From Pseudomonas sp. ATCC PTA-122608 (GTDB taxonomy: Bacteria > Pseudomonadota > Gammaproteobacteria > Pseudomonadales > Pseudomonadaceae), in NCBI RefSeq assembly GCF_001952855.1, contig NZ_LPNO01000015.1:1-64000 (forward strand): 64,000 nt of DNA. The letters are read 5' to 3'. Within the stretch, counting starts at the first letter, position 1. Each line of letters starts with the position of its first letter. Shown here in pieces: positions 1 to 8,364 of this stretch. The notes beneath the pieces were generated by a model that was not told where the DNA came from, did not search any database, and worked only from the letters and a program-made list of their open reading frames with translations. A program made the position numbers and the translations under genes.

Positions 1-1
1 G

Positions 2-193
<192 letters not shown>

Positions 194-206
194 GAACCGA
201 AAAGAA

Positions 207-231
207 TGTCCGAAATTACTGGACCAGTTCA
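207..231. repeat. Putative right terminal inverted repeat of the IS
   Basis: A 25-base AT/GC-mixed segment lies between the transposase stop and the resumption of REP sequence. It ends in TTCA, consistent with the CA terminus of IS3-family elements. Assignment is by position and terminal dinucleotide only. Confidence 0.45.
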
Positions 232-247
232 AGCCCGCTCCCACATT
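232..247. repeat. Half REP interrupted by the IS
   Basis: These 16 bases are identical to 58321-58336, the right half of an intact REPIN. The missing left part of the palindrome should lie beyond the IS, outside this window. Confidence 0.75.
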
Positions 248-275
248 GGATCTGCGTTCATCCCGCGGATCAGGG

Positions 276-2744
276 TTAGAACAAATCTATCGGTGCCGCC
301 TCATCCGCCGGCAGCGGGCTGCCCGGTGCAACACCATTGCCCAACTCGTTGACCGACGGCGGCGTGTCCTCGCTCTTGAACAGCTCAAAGTACGCATTCG
401 GCGTGCTCGGCGCTGCCGCACGACCGCTGACCGGGTCGATCCGCAAGCTGAGAATGCCTTCCGGCTCCGGCTGGGTATGCGGCGGCATATCCTTCAGCGC
501 AGCACCCATGTAGCTCATCCAGATCGGCAGCGCGACGGTGCCGCCGAACTCCCGGCGACCGAGGCTTTCCGGCTGGTCGTAACCGGTCCATACAGTGGTC
601 ACGTAGTCGGCGTTGTAGCCCGAGAACCATGCATCCTTGGAGTCGTTGGTGGTACCGGTCTTGCCGGCGATGTCCGCGCGGCCCAAGGCCAGGGCGCGAC
701 GACCAGTCCCCTTCTTGATCACGTCTTCCAGGATGCTGTTGAGGATGTAGGTGGTGCGGCCATCCACAATACGTTCGGCCACGGCAGGCGCTTGCGGCGC
801 GGCAGGTGTGGCAGGTGCACCCGCTGCCGGGGCTTCGCCTGGCGTCGGCTCGATGGTGATGCCGCCGTTGGTCGGTGCTGCCTGGCCGTCAGTGGCTGCG
901 ACGCCATTGACCACGTCGCCCGGTACCCGTGGCGGGTTGGCGGTGAACAGGGTTTCGCCGTTACGGCTTTCGATCTTGTCGATCAGGTACGGCGTGATCT
1001 TGTAGCCGCCGTTGGCAAAGGTGCTCCAGCCGGTGGCGATTTCCATTGGCGTCAGCGTGGCGGTACCCAGTGCCAGGGACAGGTTGGGCGGCAGGTCCGA
1101 CTTGTTGAAGCCGAAGCGGGTGATGTAGTCGATGGTTTTGCCGACGCCCATTGCCTGTAGCAGGCGGATCGACACCAGGTTACGCGACTTGTACAGCGCC
1201 TCGCGGACGCGGATCGGGCCGAGGAAGGTGTTGGTGTCGTTCTTCGGGCGCCACACCTTGTCCAGGTACTCGTCGACAAACACGATCGGTGCATCGTTGA
1301 CCAGGCTGGCGGCGGTGTAGCCGTTATCCAGGGCGGCGCTGTAGATGAACGGCTTGAAGCTGGAGCCCGGCTGGCGCTTGGCTTGGGTGGCGCGGTTGTA
1401 GTTGCTCTGCTCGAAGGCAAACCCACCGACCAGGGCGCGGATAGCACCGTTCTGCGGGTCAAGAGACACCAGGGCGCCCTGTGCCACGGGCACCTGGCTG
1501 AATTTCAGACTGTCGTCTTTCTGGCGCTGCACACGAATCAGGTCGCCGACCTGGGCCACGTCCGACGGCTGCTTGGGCATCGCACCCATGCTGTTGGTGT
1601 TCAGGAACGGGCGGGCCCATTTCATGCTGTCCCACGACACATGTTCTTCGCCGGTGCGGGTCAGTACCTGCACGCCATCTTTCTTCACTTGGGTGACGAT
1701 GGCGGGCTCAAGGCCGCTGATCGGGCGTTGTTTGCCCAGCTCAACGGTCCAGGCGCTGAGGGTCTTGCCCGGCAGGCGAGATTCGGGGCCGCGGTAGCCG
1801 TGACGCTGGTCGTAGGCGACCAGGCCATCGTGTACTGACTTGTTGGCGATTTCCTGCAGGTTGCTAGGAATCGTCGTGGTCACGCGGAAGCCTTCGGTGT
1901 ACGCCTCGCTGCCATAACGGCCGACCATCTCGGCACGGGCCATTTCGGCGATATAAGGTGCGTTCACTTCCGGCGTCGGCACGTGGTAGCTGGCGTTCAA
2001 CGGCTCTGCCACCGCACTTTCATACGCGGCCTGGTCGATCTTGCCCAGCTTGTACATGCGGCCCAGGATCCAGTCGCGGCGTTCTTTGCTGCGCGCCGGG
2101 TTGGCCAGCGGGTTGAAGCGCGAAGGCGCCTTGGGCAGGCCGGCAATCATGGCCATCTGCGCCAGGCTGGCGTCACGAATCGACTTGCCGTAGTAAACCT
2201 GGGAAGCCGCCTCGATGCCGTAGGCACGGTTGCCGAGGTAGATCTTGTTGACGTACAGCTCAAGGATCTCGTCCTTTGTCAGCTGACGTTCGATCTGCAA
2301 CGCCAGGAGAATTTCCGTGGCCTTGCGGGAAAAGCTGCGTTCGCTGGTGAGGAAGAAGTTCTTCGCGACCTGCATGGTGATGGTGCTGCCGCCGGACTGA
2401 ATGTGTCCGCTTTTTACCAACTGCGTGGCGGCGCGCACCAGGCTGCTTGGGTCAACGCCATAGTGGTTGGCGAAATTATCGTCTTCAGCCGACAGCAGGG
2501 CGTTGATGAAATTGGGTGGAATGTCGGCGAAACGGATCGGGGTGCGGCGCATTTCGCCGAACTCCGCGATCAGTTTTTCATCGCTGCTGTAGACCCGCAA
2601 AGGAATCTGCAACTGGATACTTCTCAGGGCCTCTACGGAGGGCAAACCCGGACTAAGGTAGAGATAGGCCCCGCTGAGCACGAGCATCAGCCCGCAGACG
2701 ATCGCGACAATGGAGTACCCGAAAAACTTCAGCAGACGAATCAA
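276..2744 (-). CDS. mrcA: Penicillin-binding protein 1A (bifunctional peptidoglycan synthase)
   Basis: Class A PBP of 822 residues that polymerises lipid II and cross-links peptidoglycan in the periplasm. An N-terminal membrane anchor (about residues 7-31) is followed by a GT51 transglycosylase domain with the SAEDDNF motif (catalytic Glu about 87) and GGSTITMQVAKN. An OB-like insert follows, then a transpeptidase domain with SSFK at 461-464 (acyl-accepting Ser461), SRN, and KTGTT. The length is normal for Pseudomonas PBP1a. It is divergent from pilM across 217 bases, as I recall for ponA-pilM in P. aeruginosa. The 3' end is 45 bases from the IS boundary and intact. Confidence 0.95.
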   Translation of the reverse strand: MIRLLKFFGYSIVAIVCGLMLVLSGAYLYLSPGLPSVEALRSIQLQIPLRVYSSDEKLIAEFGEMRRTPIRFADIPPNFINALLSAEDDNFANHYGVDPSSLVRAATQLVKSGHIQSGGSTITMQVAKNFFLTSERSFSRKATEILLALQIERQLTKDEILELYVNKIYLGNRAYGIEAASQVYYGKSIRDASLAQMAMIAGLPKAPSRFNPLANPARSKERRDWILGRMYKLGKIDQAAYESAVAEPLNASYHVPTPEVNAPYIAEMARAEMVGRYGSEAYTEGFRVTTTIPSNLQEIANKSVHDGLVAYDQRHGYRGPESRLPGKTLSAWTVELGKQRPISGLEPAIVTQVKKDGVQVLTRTGEEHVSWDSMKWARPFLNTNSMGAMPKQPSDVAQVGDLIRVQRQKDDSLKFSQVPVAQGALVSLDPQNGAIRALVGGFAFEQSNYNRATQAKRQPGSSFKPFIYSAALDNGYTAASLVNDAPIVFVDEYLDKVWRPKNDTNTFLGPIRVREALYKSRNLVSIRLLQAMGVGKTIDYITRFGFNKSDLPPNLSLALGTATLTPMEIATGWSTFANGGYKITPYLIDKIESRNGETLFTANPPRVPGDVVNGVAATDGQAAPTNGGITIEPTPGEAPAAGAPATPAAPQAPAVAERIVDGRTTYILNSILEDVIKKGTGRRALALGRADIAGKTGTTNDSKDAWFSGYNADYVTTVWTGYDQPESLGRREFGGTVALPIWMSYMGAALKDMPPHTQPEPEGILSLRIDPVSGRAAAPSTPNAYFELFKSEDTPPSVNELGNGVAPGSPLPADEAAPIDLF

Positions 2745-2961
2745 GGCTTTTGGATTTCCAAGGAAAAGAATGGGTTAGGCGTCGGGGCATGCACGGCAAG
2801 CGGTGGATCGACCCGGCCAGCAGATAAACGCGGGAAAAAACGCTGGGCATTAAAGCATTTTTCGGCTTCGGGCGTCATTCGTGCCGCTCACACAAGCCGA
2901 CCGAATGCAGGAAGCCTGGCAACAATCAGTCCGTAAGACAGGGAAAGTTTTGGGGAGTTTT

Positions 2962-3615
2962 ATGAGAAAGGGATTTTTCAGGCGAAAAGCCGATGCCGTC
3001 CTGGGTATCGACATCAATGACGCCGGCATCAAGCTGGTGGAACTGGAGGTTTCAGGCGTCGGCTACAGCGTCCGGGGTTACGCCACGCAGCAGTTGCCGG
3101 CCCATGCGGTGGTCGACAGCAGCGTGATGGACTTTGATGCCGTCGCACAGGCACTGTCCAGGGCGCTGGTACAGGCGCATACCTCGCTCCGACATGCCGC
3201 CGTCGCCGTCGCCGGGCCTTCGGTGATTACCCGTGTGCTCGAGATGGACGCAGGGCTCACTGAGGCTGAAATGGTGCGTCGAATCTACTCGGAAGCAGAC
3301 CAGTACATTCCTTATCCGTTGGAGGATGTGGCCATCGACTTTCAGGTGCAGGGCCCTTCGTCCCGTGATCCTCAGTGCGTCGATGTGCTGCTTGTCGCCT
3401 GCCTCAAGGAACAGGTCGAGGCCCGTGAGGCGGTTTTGGCCCTGGCGGGCCTGGGGACGCGGATCGTGGATGTCGAAGCATTTGCATTGGCTCGCGCGGG
3501 CAGGCAGGCTTCGGACAGCATCACGCCGGGCCGTCGTGTCGATGGCGCGCAATGGGCCGTGGATGCCCAGGGAATGGGAGTGGCCTGCGGGTTGGCCCTG
3601 AGGAGTTTCGACTGA
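2962..3615 (+). CDS. pilM: Type IV pilus assembly protein PilM, internally deleted
   Basis: Actin-like cytoplasmic protein that binds the PilN N-terminus and couples the pilus motor to the alignment complex. The N-terminal half is clear: LGIDINDAGIKLVELE (13-28), VAVAGPSVITR, EADQYIPYPLEDVAIDFQVQ, VDVLLVACLKE and VDVEAFALARA. At about residue 179 it jumps to a C-terminus DAQGMGVACGLALRSFD, which in ordinary PilM ends a 350-residue protein. This version has 217 residues in an unbroken frame, so about 120-140 residues of the second actin-like half are missing. The ATG at 2962 follows a GGGGAG ribosome site; a longer GTG start at 2881 is less likely. Its stop overlaps the pilN start (TGATG). Confidence 0.88.
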   Translation: MRKGFFRRKADAVLGIDINDAGIKLVELEVSGVGYSVRGYATQQLPAHAVVDSSVMDFDAVAQALSRALVQAHTSLRHAAVAVAGPSVITRVLEMDAGLTEAEMVRRIYSEADQYIPYPLEDVAIDFQVQGPSSRDPQCVDVLLVACLKEQVEAREAVLALAGLGTRIVDVEAFALARAGRQASDSITPGRRVDGAQWAVDAQGMGVACGLALRSFD

Positions 3616-4166
3616 TGACACGAATCAACCTGCTGCCGTGGCGCGCAGAACGGAATGAGCGGCGGCGCAAGTATTTTCTGGTGTTCTTGCTGGGTGCTGC
3701 GGCTGTGGCGCTGATTGCGGTGTGGCTGGCAGACCAGGTGATCGATCGCGCAATTGATCGGCAATTGGCCCGCAACAGCCAGTTGAGCCAGGGCGTGACC
3801 GGGCTCGACTCGCGAATGAAAGCGATCGACGAGCTGCATGAGCAACGCCAGCAGTTGATGGAGCGGATGAAAGTTGTGCAGGGTTTGCAGGACGACCGTT
3901 CGGCGGGTGCTCAGTTGCTGGATCAACTGGCCCGTGCCGTGCCGGAAGGTGTGCAATTGCGTGAAGTCAGCGTTGATGGTGGTTCTGTCTCGATCAGCGG
4001 CACTGCCGAATCGAACCAGGACGTTGCTCAGTTCATGCGTGGTCTCGAGGCTGCCGACGCCTTGCAGTCGCCCCGGCTTCAACGGGTTCGCGGCGCGCAA
4101 GCGGGCGACGGCAATGGCTTTCAGTTGACGGTTCGCCATGGTCATTCGGATGAGGCAGGCCAATGA
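3615..4166 (+). CDS. pilN: Type IV pilus inner-membrane alignment protein PilN
   Basis: Bitopic protein of 183 residues. The cytoplasmic N-terminus MTRINLLPWRAERNERRR contains the INLLPWR motif that docks into PilM. One transmembrane helix (about 20-40) follows, then a periplasmic coiled coil and a ferredoxin-like domain (VPEGVQLREVSVDGGSVSISG). PilN pairs with PilO in the inner-membrane ring linking PilM to the secretin. The ATG overlaps the pilM TGA by one base, so translation is probably coupled. The length is close to the family norm, unlike the neighbouring proteins, and the PilM-binding motif is intact although PilM is shortened. Confidence 0.92.
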   Translation: MTRINLLPWRAERNERRRKYFLVFLLGAAAVALIAVWLADQVIDRAIDRQLARNSQLSQGVTGLDSRMKAIDELHEQRQQLMERMKVVQGLQDDRSAGAQLLDQLARAVPEGVQLREVSVDGGSVSISGTAESNQDVAQFMRGLEAADALQSPRLQRVRGAQAGDGNGFQLTVRHGHSDEAGQ

Positions 4167-5176
4167 GAGGGGCGTCAGGCCTGCCAAGGCTGACGGAACT
4201 CGACATCGCCCAGCTCTACCGAAACGCCGCCGACTGGCCGCTGCCGGGCAAGGCTTTGCTGGGTGGCGCGGTGGTTTGCCTGCTGTGGGTAGCGGGCAAC
4301 ACCTTCTACTTGAGCGGGGCACGAGAGCAATTGCGCCAGCTGGAAGCGCAGGAAGTGGCGCTTGAGCAGCAGGTTGCGTTGAAAACCGTCCAGGTTGCCG
4401 GGCTGGAATCTCAGGCCAGCGACCTCAACACGATGCAAGGCCGTTTCACCAACCTGTTGCGGCAGCTGCCTGCCGAGACCGAAGTGCCCGGCCTGCTTGA
4501 AGACATTGGCCGCCTGAGTGCAACCAATGGCTTGGTGCTGGAAGCCATCGACCTGCTGGATGACCAGCCTCGCACCCTGTACATCGAGTCGCCCATGCAG
4601 ATAGGTGTCACCGGAGCCTTTCACGATCTGGCGGCGTTCATCAACGGCATGGCGGGCATGCCAAGGATTATCACGGTGCATGACTTGGCGTTCAGCCACG
4701 TTGATCCCTCAGGGTTGCGCCTCAGCCTGGTGGCGAAGACTTATCGCTACAACCATCAAGCGGGTGATGATCTGGAGGCTGATTTGCACCCACCGTCGCC
4801 GGCGCTCGCCGAGCCAGTTGCCTACGATTTTTCATCCTTGCGCGATCCTTTTCAGTCGCCCTCTCGTCAGATGGTGCGGCCCGCTGGGCGACCGGCCGCG
4901 GGACCTGATTTCGCCAGGCCGCGCGGAGTCCTTGAAAGCGTCGCCCTGGATCAGTTTGAAATGGTTGGAACCTTGTCCCTTGGTACACAAACCTTCGTGC
5001 TGCTGCGCGGCGCGTCGTCTGTCTATCGGTTGGCAATCGGCGATTACCTGGGGCCGGACCACGGGCGCATCACGGCAATCCACGACTCCCATGTCGAACT
5101 GGCCGAGCTTTTTCCGGATGGCCAGGGTGCTTGGCTGGAACGCTCGCAAACCCTTGCACTGAACGTGAACTCATAA
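4163..5176 (+). CDS. pilO: PilO-PilP fusion protein of the type IV pilus alignment complex
   Basis: A single 337-residue open frame covers what are normally two genes. Residues 1-200 match PilO: a cytoplasmic N-terminus, a transmembrane helix (31-50), a coiled coil (52-90), then VPGLLEDIGRLSATNGL and the domain ending LSLVAKTYRYN. After a Pro-rich stretch, residues 219-333 match PilP: YDFSSLRDPFQSP, RPRGVLESVALDQFEMVG, VYRLAIGDYLGPDHGRI and VELAELFPDG, the secretin-contacting beta domain. The PilP signal peptide and lipobox Cys are absent, so the PilP part would be tethered through the PilO helix. It overlaps pilN by ATGA and precedes pilQ by 12 bases. Confidence 0.87.
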   Translation: MRGASGLPRLTELDIAQLYRNAADWPLPGKALLGGAVVCLLWVAGNTFYLSGAREQLRQLEAQEVALEQQVALKTVQVAGLESQASDLNTMQGRFTNLLRQLPAETEVPGLLEDIGRLSATNGLVLEAIDLLDDQPRTLYIESPMQIGVTGAFHDLAAFINGMAGMPRIITVHDLAFSHVDPSGLRLSLVAKTYRYNHQAGDDLEADLHPPSPALAEPVAYDFSSLRDPFQSPSRQMVRPAGRPAAGPDFARPRGVLESVALDQFEMVGTLSLGTQTFVLLRGASSVYRLAIGDYLGPDHGRITAIHDSHVELAELFPDGQGAWLERSQTLALNVNS

Positions 5177-5188
5177 CGGAAACAAACA

Positions 5189-6583
5189 ATGAAAAGGACT
5201 TTTTCGTCCTTCGGTGTGGCGCTATGGATAGCGTTCACGGCACCGATGGTCATCGCTGTGCCCAATCGAATCGACCTGATTCACCTGCCGCCACCTGGTA
5301 ATACGCCCCTGAGTACCGAGCGCGTGGCATTTACCGGTTACAAGCTGTCCCTCAACTTCCAGAACATCGAACTGCGCGCGGTGTTGCAGCAGATTGCCGA
5401 CGTTGCCGGCCTCAACCTGGTGGCCAGCGACGACGTGCAGGGTTCGATCACCTTGCGCCTCAAGGACGTGCCTTGGGATCAGGCGCTGGATCTGGTGCTG
5501 CAAACCAAGGGGCTGGATAAACGTGTGACGGCCAATGTGCTGCTGGTCGCGCCGGCCGAGGAGTTGGCCGCCCGCGAGTTGCTGGTGCTGGAGTCGCGCA
5601 AGCAAATGACCGAGCTGGCACCGCTGCGACGTGAGCTGCTGCAAGTGAATTACGCCAAGGCTTCGGACCTGGCCAAGCTGTTTCAGTCGGCCGTGGGCCT
5701 GGAAGGTGCCACCGATGAGCGCGGCTCGGTGGCGGTGGATGATCGCACCAACAACATCATCGCCTACCAGACCCAGGAGCGGCTGGAGGAGCTGCGCAAG
5801 ATTGTGGCGCAACTGGATATTCCGGTAAGGCAGGTGATGATCGAGGCTCGGATCGTTGAGGCCAATGTGGATTACGACAAAAGCCTTGGCGTGCGCTGGG
5901 GTGGGCAGGTCAATCGGGGTAACTGGAGCGCTGGCGGGATCAGGAAACCGCTGGCCGAAGGCGCCGAGCCGCCTGAAAACCCGCCCAGCTCGCCGTTTGT
6001 GGACCTGGGTACGGTCAACGGCAGCGCCGGCCTGGGCATCGCCTTTATCACCGACAACCTGTTGCTGGACCTGGAGCTCACAGCCATGGAAAAAACCGGT
6101 AACGGTGAAATCGTCTCGCAGCCCAAGGTCGTCACTTCCGACAAGGAAACCGCACGAATCCTCAAGGGCACCGAGATTCCCTACCAGGAATCCAGCTCCA
6201 CCGGTGCTACCTCGGTGTCGTTCAAGGAGGCCTCGCTGTCATTGGAGGTAACGCCGCAAATCACCCCGGACGGCTGGGTGAACATGGAGGTCAAGGTCAC
6301 CAAGGACGAGCCTGACTACCTGAACAAACTCAATGACGTGCCGCCGATCAAGAAAAACGAGGTTAACGCCAAGGTGCTGGTGAGGGACGGCGAGACCATC
6401 GTGATTGGTGGAGTTTTCTCCAATACTCAAAGCAAAGTGGTAGATAAAGTGCCATTTTTGGGCGATGTGCCGTATCTTGGCCGCCTTTTCCGGCGGGATG
6501 TGGTTTCGGAGAAAAAATCCGAGCTGCTGGTATTCCTGACTCCGCGTATTATGAATAACCAGGCGATTGCTGTGAGTCGTTGA
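5189..6583 (+). CDS. pilQ: Type IV pilus secretin PilQ, short form without AMIN domains
   Basis: Outer-membrane secretin of 464 residues; Pseudomonas PilQ is usually above 700. A signal peptide (about 1-24, cleaving near VIAVPN) leads directly into the STN/N0 domain ([41 protein letters not shown]), an N1/KH-like domain ([30 protein letters not shown]) and the secretin core ([89 protein letters not shown]). The peptidoglycan-binding AMIN repeats that normally precede N0 are missing. It is the last gene of the pil operon and ends 4 bases before aroK. Confidence 0.93.
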   Translation: MKRTFSSFGVALWIAFTAPMVIAVPNRIDLIHLPPPGNTPLSTERVAFTGYKLSLNFQNIELRAVLQQIADVAGLNLVASDDVQGSITLRLKDVPWDQALDLVLQTKGLDKRVTANVLLVAPAEELAARELLVLESRKQMTELAPLRRELLQVNYAKASDLAKLFQSAVGLEGATDERGSVAVDDRTNNIIAYQTQERLEELRKIVAQLDIPVRQVMIEARIVEANVDYDKSLGVRWGGQVNRGNWSAGGIRKPLAEGAEPPENPPSSPFVDLGTVNGSAGLGIAFITDNLLLDLELTAMEKTGNGEIVSQPKVVTSDKETARILKGTEIPYQESSSTGATSVSFKEASLSLEVTPQITPDGWVNMEVKVTKDEPDYLNKLNDVPPIKKNEVNAKVLVRDGETIVIGGVFSNTQSKVVDKVPFLGDVPYLGRLFRRDVVSEKKSELLVFLTPRIMNNQAIAVSR

Positions 6584-6587
6584 TTCT

Positions 6588-7106
6588 GTGCGAAATTTGA
6601 TTCTTGTTGGACCGATGGGGGCTGGAAAAAGCACCATCGGCCGTTTGCTGGCCAAAGAGCTGCGCCTGCCATTCAAAGACTCCGATAAGGAAATTGAATT
6701 GCGCACGGGCGCCAATATCCCGTGGATCTTCGATAAGGAAGGCGAACTGGGCTTTCGCGACCGCGAGCAGGCGATGATTGCCGAGCTGTGCGGCTGTGAC
6801 GGCGTGGTATTGGCCACCGGCGGCGGCGCGGTGATGCGCGATGAGAATCGTCGGGCGCTGCATGCCGGCGGTCGCGTGGTTTATCTGCACGCTTCTGTCG
6901 AGCAGCAGGTGGGCCGCACCGCTCGCGATCGCAATCGCCCGTTGCTGCGTACCGCCGACCCGGCAAAAACCCTGCGGGACCTGCTGACGCTGCGCGATCC
7001 GCTGTATCGGGAAATCGCCGATCTGGTGGTGGAAACCGATGAGCGGCCGCCACGAATGGTCGTTCTCGACATTCTTGAGCGCCTGGCGCAGTTGCCACCC
7101 CGTTAA
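6588..7106 (+). CDS. aroK: Shikimate kinase
   Basis: Phosphorylates shikimate to shikimate-3-phosphate in aromatic amino acid synthesis. The 172-residue P-loop protein shows [17 protein letters not shown] (Walker A, about 6-20), the substrate-binding DSDKEIE and FRDREQ, GGGAVM, and the lid region RDRNRPLL with its conserved Arg. It uses a GTG start at 6588, four bases after the pilQ stop, and is probably co-transcribed with the pil operon. aroB follows after 147 bases that show no clear terminator. Confidence 0.95.
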   Translation: MRNLILVGPMGAGKSTIGRLLAKELRLPFKDSDKEIELRTGANIPWIFDKEGELGFRDREQAMIAELCGCDGVVLATGGGAVMRDENRRALHAGGRVVYLHASVEQQVGRTARDRNRPLLRTADPAKTLRDLLTLRDPLYREIADLVVETDERPPRMVVLDILERLAQLPPR

Positions 7107-7253
7107 AGCCAGAGCCGAAATGCGCTATTCTCGGCGGCGCGTCATGACCGTCCGAGTTGTGGCGTAGAGCCATCAGGCAGCGTCAGATCCCGACGTTGCC
7201 GACAACGTTAACGTAGGGCAATACGCCTGCTTTCATCTTCAACGCGGGGACAC

Positions 7254-8354
7254 ATGCAGACACTTAAGGTCGATCTTGGCGAGCGCAGCTACCCGATCCA
7301 TATTGGCGAAGGTTTGTTGGACCAGCCCGAGTTGCTTGCCCCGCATATTGCCGGGCGGCAAGTGGCGATCATCTCCAATGAAACGGTCGCGCCGCTGTAT
7401 CTTGAGCGCCTGAGCCGCAGCCTCGCGGCGTATTCGGTGATCTCGGTGGTGTTGCCCGACGGCGAGGCCTTCAAGACCTGGGAAACCCTGCAACTGATCT
7501 TTGATGGCCTGCTGACTGCCCGTCATGACCGTCGCACCACCGTAGTAGCGCTGGGTGGCGGAGTGATCGGCGACATGGCCGGCTTCGCGGCCGCCTGCTA
7601 CCAGCGCGGCGTGGACTTTATCCAGGTGCCGACCACGTTGCTGTCCCAGGTCGATTCGTCGGTGGGCGGCAAGACCGGCATCAACCATCCGCTGGGCAAG
7701 AACATGGTCGGTGCGTTCTATCAGCCGAATGTGGTGCTGATCGACACCGCCACCCTCAACACCCTGCCGCCCCGCGAGCTGTCGGCGGGCCTGGCGGAAG
7801 TCATCAAGTACGGCCTTATCTGCGACGAGCCGTTCCTGACCTGGCTTGAAGAGCATGTCGACGCCCTGCGCTCTCTCGACCAGGTGGCGCTGACCGAAGC
7901 GATTTCCCGCTCCTGCGCTGCCAAGGCGGTGGTGGTGAATGCCGACGAACGTGAGTCGGGCGTACGCGCTACGTTGAACCTTGGCCACACCTTCGGCCAT
8001 GCGATCGAGACTCACATGGGCTATGGTGTGTGGTTGCATGGAGAGGCCGTAGCGGCTGGCACGGTGATGGCATTGGAGATGTCGCAACGCCTGGGCTGGA
8101 TCAGCGCCCAGGAGCGTGATCGCGGGATCCGCCTGTTCCAGCGCGCCGGGTTGCCGGTCATTCCTCCCGAGGAGATGACTGAGGCAGATTTTCTCGAACA
8201 TATGGCAATAGACAAGAAAGTGATCGACGGTCGACTGCGACTGGTGCTGTTGCGCCGAATGGGCGAAGCGGTAGTGACCGACGATTATCCGAAAGAGATT
8301 TTACAGGCCACGCTGGGAGCGGATTACCGCGCCCTGGCCCAGCTTAAAGGTTAA
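7254..8354 (+). CDS. aroB: 3-dehydroquinate synthase
   Basis: Converts DAHP to 3-dehydroquinate, using NAD and a divalent metal. The 366-residue protein shows [52 protein letters not shown], and the metal-binding region with [21 protein letters not shown] and [10 protein letters not shown]. The length is normal. An ATG at 7254 follows GGGGACAC. Together with aroK it forms a shikimate pair, followed after 10 bases by the SPOR gene, as in the damX neighbourhood of other gammaproteobacteria. Confidence 0.96.
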   Translation: MQTLKVDLGERSYPIHIGEGLLDQPELLAPHIAGRQVAIISNETVAPLYLERLSRSLAAYSVISVVLPDGEAFKTWETLQLIFDGLLTARHDRRTTVVALGGGVIGDMAGFAAACYQRGVDFIQVPTTLLSQVDSSVGGKTGINHPLGKNMVGAFYQPNVVLIDTATLNTLPPRELSAGLAEVIKYGLICDEPFLTWLEEHVDALRSLDQVALTEAISRSCAAKAVVVNADERESGVRATLNLGHTFGHAIETHMGYGVWLHGEAVAAGTVMALEMSQRLGWISAQERDRGIRLFQRAGLPVIPPEEMTEADFLEHMAIDKKVIDGRLRLVLLRRMGEAVVTDDYPKEILQATLGADYRALAQLKG

Positions 8355-8364
8355 TAAGATCCCG

